Source: an uncultured Oscillospiraceae bacterium (GTDB lineage: Bacteria; Bacillota; Clostridia; Oscillospirales; Oscillospiraceae). From it: DNA of 10,187 nucleotides. Of this stretch, positions 7,319 to 10,187 are shown piece by piece. The notes below the pieces were generated by a model. That model was not told the DNA's origin. It saw only the letters and a program-made list of their open reading frames with translations, and ran no database searches. Position numbers and translations under genes: made by a program. Each line of letters opens with the position of its first letter. Positions within the stretch are counted from its first letter, which is position 1. Location: contig CAKTMQ010000051.1 in assembly GCA_934573945.1 (NCBI GenBank), forward strand, positions 1 through 10,187, given 5' to 3'.

Positions 7319-7346
7319 TTGCTTTTTTCGGAAGATGTGCTATGAT
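7319..7346 (+). promoter_or_regulatory. Plus-strand promoter reading into the palindrome island
   Basis: TTGCTT (7319-7324), 16-base spacer, TATGAT (7341-7346) with extended -10 TGC. No credible gene starts soon after it: the ATG at 7371 opens a 31-codon frame with no good ribosome binding site. It may drive the secreted protein at 7983 through a leader of about 630 nt, or a non-coding RNA. Confidence 0.55.
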
Positions 7347-7406
7347 AAGATAAACGATAAATCGGGAAAAATGAAGCGCTGTCAGGCGCTTATAAAGGTG
7401 TCAGTC

Positions 7407-7426
7407 CAAATCCCCATGGGGATTTG
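7407..7426. repeat. Perfect 20-bp palindrome
   Basis: CAAATCCCCA followed directly by its reverse complement, centred at 7416/7417. Its last bases overlap the next palindrome. Confidence 0.85.
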
Positions 7427-7449
7427 TTTCTTTGCGCGCAAAGAAACAA
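7424..7449. repeat. Perfect 26-bp palindrome
   Basis: TTGTTTCTTTGCG followed directly by its reverse complement (centre 7436/7437, core TTTGCGCGCAAA). Zero spacer, so it favours a protein site or cruciform over an RNA hairpin. Confidence 0.85.
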
Positions 7450-7547
7450 GAAAAGACTCACTGTAGAAGAAGTTTCTCTTGCGAAGATCGTAGGGCGGGC
7501 GACGCTGTCCGCCCACACGACAGACGCACGTACCACTTGCAACCATT

Positions 7548-7602
7548 CCGTAGGGGCGGGGTTCTGCCCCTCCCACGGGCGGGGTAGAACCCCGCCCTAC
7601 GG
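7548..7602. repeat. Large GC-rich inverted repeat
   Basis: CCGTAGGGGCGGGGTTCT (7548-7565) pairs with 7586-7602, which lacks one C. About 17 bp pair around a GC-rich centre of 20 bases that can itself pair in part (TGCCCC with GGGCGGGG). No T-tract follows, so it is not a terminator on the plus strand. Confidence 0.8.
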
Positions 7603-7909
7603 ATACTGCAAGAAGTGCATACGGGCGGCGCGATGAGGGCGCCGTGGAGCGAAGCGGAACAAGTGCCCTTGGGGTACATCGCGCCCTACGAAGCGTTATA
7701 GGACGTGCCTGCTTTGGGCGGTCGAGGTCGTCCGCCTCTACATACCGCCTAGTATACCCCCTGCAAAACCCTGCAAAAACACCCCACGGCATTGTGGCGT
7801 GGCACACGCCGCGCCTTGATGCGCCTGACCTCCCCTTACGGGCAGGTAGAGCTATGCCCGGCTCTGTCTGCCCCATTCAGGTAACGGTCAGGCCGATACA
7901 TCCGCGGGC

Positions 7910-7931
7910 GCCGTCGGCTAAGCCGGACGGC
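7910..7931 (+). promoter_or_regulatory. Hairpin in the leader of the secreted beta-helix protein
   Basis: GCCGTC+GGC (7910-7918) pairs with GCC and GACGGC (7922-7931) around a 3-base loop with one bulged G. It ends 51 bases before the start codon and has no T-tract. It may be part of the repeat island or a leader structure. Confidence 0.4.
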
Positions 7932-7982
7932 GGCGCTTTCATCCACACCGGCAAATTTTATGAACGGGGGGTCATAAAGGAA

Positions 7983-9626
7983 ATGACAACCAAAAAAACG
8001 AGCAGACGCGCACTGCTGACCAGCGTCATGGCGCTGGTGATGTGCCTGGTGATGCTGGTGGGTACCACCTTCGCGTGGTTCACCGACAGTGTCACCAGCG
8101 GCGTCAACACCATCAAGTCCGGCAATCTGGACGTGAAGCTGACCTATACAAAGGGCACGGAGACCGGTGAGGTCACCAAGGACACCCATCTCTTCAACGA
8201 TGCCGCTCTGTGGGAGCCGGGTCACGTGGAGTACGTGGTGCTGACCGCCAGCAACGAGGGCTCTCTGGCGCTGAAGTACAAGCTGGCCGTCAACGTGTTC
8301 GGCGAGACCGGCAGCGTCAATATGCTGGGTGACGCGTTCCAGCTGTCCAGCTATCTGAAGTACGCTGTGATCGATGGCGATGCCACGACGGCTGCTGATT
8401 TCAACCGCGACACGCTGACTGCCAATCCCGGCACTGTGCTGGGCAGCTATACCAGCGACGAGACGGCTCTGTATCCTGCCGGTACGGAGGGTCAGATCAG
8501 CAGCAAGACCGTGACACTGGCAGTCTGGATGCCCACCACCGTGGGCAACGAGGCCAACCATAAGACCGGCGAAGCCGCTCCCACCATCCAGCTGGGCGTG
8601 AGCCTGGTGGCTACGCAGTACACCGCTGAGTCCGACAGCTTCGGCAAGGACTACGATGAGATGGCGGAGTATCCCGCTTATCCCGCCGGTGTGACCGACG
8701 TGAGCTTTGACGAAGCCAATGGTACATATTACGACGGCCTGGGCAACAAGAAGGACGACCAGCCCGCTGTGGCGGCCTATGTGGACGCCAACGGCGAGGT
8801 GCAGTACGTGGCAGACCTGCGCACCGCCGCTCTGGATGGGGCCAGCGTTATCTACTGCAAGAAGGATGCAGACATGAAGGCGCGGGTCAAGGATACCAAC
8901 AGAACCGAGCCCATCACCGGCGACCTGACCATCTACGGTAACGGCGCCGATTTCAACAACGGCCAGGTGAACATCTCCTCCGTGGACGCGGCCAATGGCA
9001 CCGTGAATGTGAAGATTTACGACGCCAATAACCTGAATGTGTGGGGCAGCCCCGGTACCAACGGCACGACCTACAACGTGACCATGAAGAACTGCTCTTC
9101 TACCAAGGATTCCTCCGAGGGTCTCGTGATGTGGCGTGACGGCAGCAACAGCACCGACAAGATCAATCTGGTGCTGGAGAACTGCTACATGGAGTCTATC
9201 GGTACGAACGCGCTGGACGGCATCCACACGACGGCTGACGGCACTATCGTGGTGCGCAACAGCACGTTTGTGAACAACTCCTGCGGCGTCAACATCGCTT
9301 ACAAGGCCAGCGGCACGCTGGATGTTACGGTGGAGAACTGCACCTTTACCGGCTGCGGTCTCGTGGCCAGCGGTGACGGTGACTACCGCGCACCTGTCCG
9401 CTTTACGTCCACCGGTACGGGTACTCTGAGCGTGAAGCTCAGCGGCAACACCTTCAACAGTACGGTCGGCAATAACGGCGACATCCTGCTGGGCGACTAC
9501 CGCACCGGCAAGACCAGCAAAGGCTTCGGCGTGGATCTGGTCACGGCGGCTCCCGTACTGGTGAAGTCCTCTGCGGCGGCACCTGCGTCCACGGGGACGG
9601 GCGTTATCCAGTTTGCCGGTAACTGA
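7983..9626 (+). CDS. Secreted TasA-like / beta-helix surface protein with SipW-type signal
   Basis: Extracellular protein of 547 aa. Residues 1-31 are a SipW-dependent-type signal: MTTKKTSRRA, a hydrophobic core, then GTTFAWFTDS (27-36), with likely cleavage after A31. TasA/camelysin fibre proteins of Bacillus carry the same signal. Residues 32-215 form a TasA-like beta domain (SGNLDVKLTY, LWEPGHVEYVVLTASNEGSLALKYKL). After a linker, residues 313-500 show beta-helix turns about 26-35 residues apart: YNVTMKNC (364), INLVLENC (394), TIVVRNST (421), LDVTVENC (446), LSVKLSGNT (482). No LPXTG or other anchor is visible; the Ala-rich tail ends in GVIQFAGN. The frame stays open for 113 codons upstream, but that part runs through the repeat island, so the start is set at 7983. 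The ribosome site is poor: AAAGG just before the ATG, or GGGGGGT at 7966-7972. Role unknown; matrix, adhesion or glycan binding are possible. No dedicated SipW peptidase is in the window. Confidence 0.85.
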   Translation: MTTKKTSRRALLTSVMALVMCLVMLVGTTFAWFTDSVTSGVNTIKSGNLDVKLTYTKGTETGEVTKDTHLFNDAALWEPGHVEYVVLTASNEGSLALKYKLAVNVFGETGSVNMLGDAFQLSSYLKYAVIDGDATTAADFNRDTLTANPGTVLGSYTSDETALYPAGTEGQISSKTVTLAVWMPTTVGNEANHKTGEAAPTIQLGVSLVATQYTAESDSFGKDYDEMAEYPAYPAGVTDVSFDEANGTYYDGLGNKKDDQPAVAAYVDANGEVQYVADLRTAALDGASVIYCKKDADMKARVKDTNRTEPITGDLTIYGNGADFNNGQVNISSVDAANGTVNVKIYDANNLNVWGSPGTNGTTYNVTMKNCSSTKDSSEGLVMWRDGSNSTDKINLVLENCYMESIGTNALDGIHTTADGTIVVRNSTFVNNSCGVNIAYKASGTLDVTVENCTFTGCGLVASGDGDYRAPVRFTSTGTGTLSVKLSGNTFNSTVGNNGDILLGDYRTGKTSKGFGVDLVTAAPVLVKSSAAAPASTGTGVIQFAGN

Positions 9627-9658
9627 GACAGACCGGTACAGCTGAAACCTTACAAAAA

Positions 9659-9694
9659 CAGGAGTCCCGGTCACGCCGGGGCTCCCGTTTTTTT
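9659..9694 (+). terminator. Terminator of the secreted protein gene
   Basis: GGAGTCCCGG (9661-9670) pairs with CCGGGGCTCC (9676-9685), one T-G wobble, 5-base loop, then T7 at 9688-9694. It lies 34 bases after the stop. Confidence 0.9.
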
Positions 9695-9710
9695 CTGCTT
9701 GAGGATAACG

Positions 9711-9739
9711 TTGACAATCCGCTGCAGGACTGCTACAAT
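9711..9739 (+). promoter_or_regulatory. Promoter of the Cys-rich small protein gene
   Basis: Consensus TTGACA (9711-9716), 17-base spacer, TACAAT (9734-9739) with extended -10 TGC. Predicted start near 9746. Confidence 0.9.
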
Positions 9740-9747
9740 ACAGGGGA

Positions 9748-9775
9748 AGAGAAGCTGCAGACAGAGAAGCTGCAG
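9748..9775 (+). repeat. Tandem 15-base repeat at the start of the leader
   Basis: AGAGAAGCTGCAG occurs at 9748-9760 and again at 9763-9775, exactly 15 bases apart, right after the predicted transcription start. Function unknown. Confidence 0.7.
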
Positions 9776-9782
9776 GGTTCAA

Positions 9783-9801
9783 CGCCGGAGGATCACCGGC
9801 G
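9783..9801 (+). promoter_or_regulatory. Leader hairpin before the Cys-rich protein start
   Basis: CGCCGG (9783-9788), loop AGGATCA, CCGGCG (9796-9801). The loop carries AGGA and the stem ends where the purine-rich ribosome site GGGAGAGGG (9801-9809) begins, so it could influence initiation. Confidence 0.5.
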
Positions 9802-9823
9802 GGAGAGGGTATGGTGACACGTG

Positions 9824-10117
9824 ATGAGTGACAATGTGTTTGATAAAAAGCCCAGCGAATGCCGCTACTCCTTTGTGCAGCACACGGCCTGTGAATTCTT
9901 CCCCTGCCACGAGACGGCACATCCGGAGGATTTCAACTGTCTGTTCTGCTACTGTCCGCTGTATGCGCTGGGCAGCAAGTGCGGCGGCAACTGTCACTGG
10001 CTGGAGAACGGGACAAAGGACTGCTCCGCCTGTATGCTGCCCCATGGACGCGGCAGCTATGAGTATATCATGGGCAAGTTCCCCCAGCTGGCAGCCATCG
10101 CCAGAAGGAACCGCTGA
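9824..10117 (+). CDS. Cys-rich small domain protein (probable metal binding)
   Basis: Small cytoplasmic protein of 97 aa with ten cysteines: C13, C23, C28, C39, C42, C44, C53, C57, C67 and C70, plus H29, H58 and H74. The order EFFPCHE - FNCLFCYCPLYALG - KCGGNCHW - DCSACMLPH matches the family I know as the Cysteine-rich small domain (PF04071 from memory), thought to bind metal; its function is unknown. No signal peptide or membrane segment is present. The start is uncertain: ATG at 9824 or GTG at 9821. The purine-rich GGGAGAGGG (9801-9809) fits 9821 slightly better. A six-codon frame, ATG at 9811 to TGA at 9829-9831, overlaps either start and could couple translation. It is a single-gene unit with its own promoter and terminator. 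Confidence 0.88.
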   Translation: MSDNVFDKKPSECRYSFVQHTACEFFPCHETAHPEDFNCLFCYCPLYALGSKCGGNCHWLENGTKDCSACMLPHGRGSYEYIMGKFPQLAAIARRNR

Positions 10118-10122
10118 AATAT

Positions 10123-10152
10123 AAAAGGCTGACACGCTGTGTCAGCCTTTTT
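10123..10152 (+). terminator. Terminator after the Cys-rich protein gene
   Basis: A 13-bp perfect stem: AAAAGGCTGACAC (10123-10135) with 10139-10151, 3-base loop GCT, T5 at 10148-10152. The A-rich left arm gives a T-rich tail on the minus strand too, so it may serve a gene entering from the right. Confidence 0.88.
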
Positions 10153-10187
10153 CAGCGTGTCAAAAAAGCCTCGCAGAGTTTGCCGCC

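Larger units (their letters stand above)
7373..7810. repeat. Intergenic island of palindromes and inverted repeats
   Basis: This stretch has no convincing coding sequence but is packed with inverted repeats. They are at 7373-7378/7385-7390; 7407-7426; 7424-7449; 7493-7498/7509-7514; 7548-7565/7586-7602; 7627-7635/7677-7685; 7717-7721/7732-7736; and 7796-7801/7805-7810. A 10-bp unit CCCTGCAAAA is tandemly doubled at 7759-7778. The style (GC-rich arms around GGGGCGGGG, the TTTGCGCGCAAA palindrome) recalls multicopy intergenic repeats of gut Clostridia. There is no transposase, and I see no flanking target duplication. Confidence 0.7.

Noticed and set aside
7181..7345. Plus-strand frame of 54 codons (starts MLSFAERQEEF)
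   Set aside because: The peptide looks protein-like, but it has no ribosome site, overlaps the azlCD promoter, and no promoter precedes it on that strand. Conservation in relatives would be needed to revive it.
7371..7466. Plus-strand frame of 31 codons after the promoter at 7319-7346
   Set aside because: It runs through both perfect palindromes and has only a weak purine stretch upstream; most likely chance.
7373..7810. CRISPR array or integron-like array
   Set aside because: The repeats are inverted, of different sequence and irregular spacing. There is no regular direct repeat-spacer pattern and no cas or integrase gene.
7644..7982. N-terminal extension of 113 codons on the secreted protein
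   Set aside because: It is translated from the repeat island and is Arg/Pro-rich without homology that I recognise. It would bury the SipW-type signal peptide inside the protein.
7836..9920. Long minus-strand open frame (694 codons) across the secreted protein gene
   Set aside because: It runs antisense to a gene with a clear secretion signal and crosses a terminator and a promoter. It has no recognisable domain or ribosome site.

Overview
The window looks like a chromosomal segment of an anaerobic, fairly GC-rich Gram-positive of the class Clostridia, probably near Oscillospiraceae. This is judged from protein families and style, not from a search. The evidence is a CpI-sized [FeFe] hydrogenase, a lipoprotein signal, a SipW-type (TasA/camelysin-like) secretion signal, GGAGG ribosome binding sites and sigma-70 type promoters. 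Three of those promoters share the same nine bases, TGCTACAAT, at the -10.

Layout. (1) 1-3889, plus strand: a hydrogenase operon. It holds the 3' part of a flavoprotein that joins a NuoF-type 4Fe-4S module to a GltD/NfnB-type NAD(P)-FAD oxidoreductase. hydA overlaps it by 7 bases, a small Cys-containing lipoprotein follows 22 bases later, and a strong terminator ends the unit. (2) 3950-5426, plus: its own promoter, an ArsB/NhaD/SLC13-type (IT superfamily) permease, and a perfect 24-bp hairpin terminator shared with the convergent flavodoxin. (3) 7204-5438, minus: a promoter and azlC-azlD (amino-acid exporter, 4-base overlap), then a second promoter with a leader of about 170 nt and a short flavodoxin. 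The flavodoxin leader holds a 13-bp stem-loop and an 18-bp palindrome resembling a DtxR/IdeR-type iron operator. (4) About 7205-7982: more than 700 bases with no convincing gene. A plus-strand promoter fires into an island of perfect palindromes and GC-rich inverted repeats. (5) 7983-9694, plus: a secreted surface protein with a SipW-type signal, a TasA-like domain and a C-terminal right-handed beta-helix, then a terminator. (6) 9711-10152, plus: a textbook promoter, a structured leader, a small protein with ten cysteines (Cys-rich small domain family) and a terminator that overlaps a competing hairpin.

Functionally, units 1 and 3 fit fermentative redox balancing. The hydrogenase and its flavoprotein partner move electrons between NAD(P)H, ferredoxin and H2, and the flavodoxin could replace ferredoxin when iron is short. 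The most promising unexplained items are the flavodoxin leader, the palindrome island with its promoter, and the hydrogenase partner fusion. I found no CRISPR array, rRNA, tRNA, transposase or phage gene.
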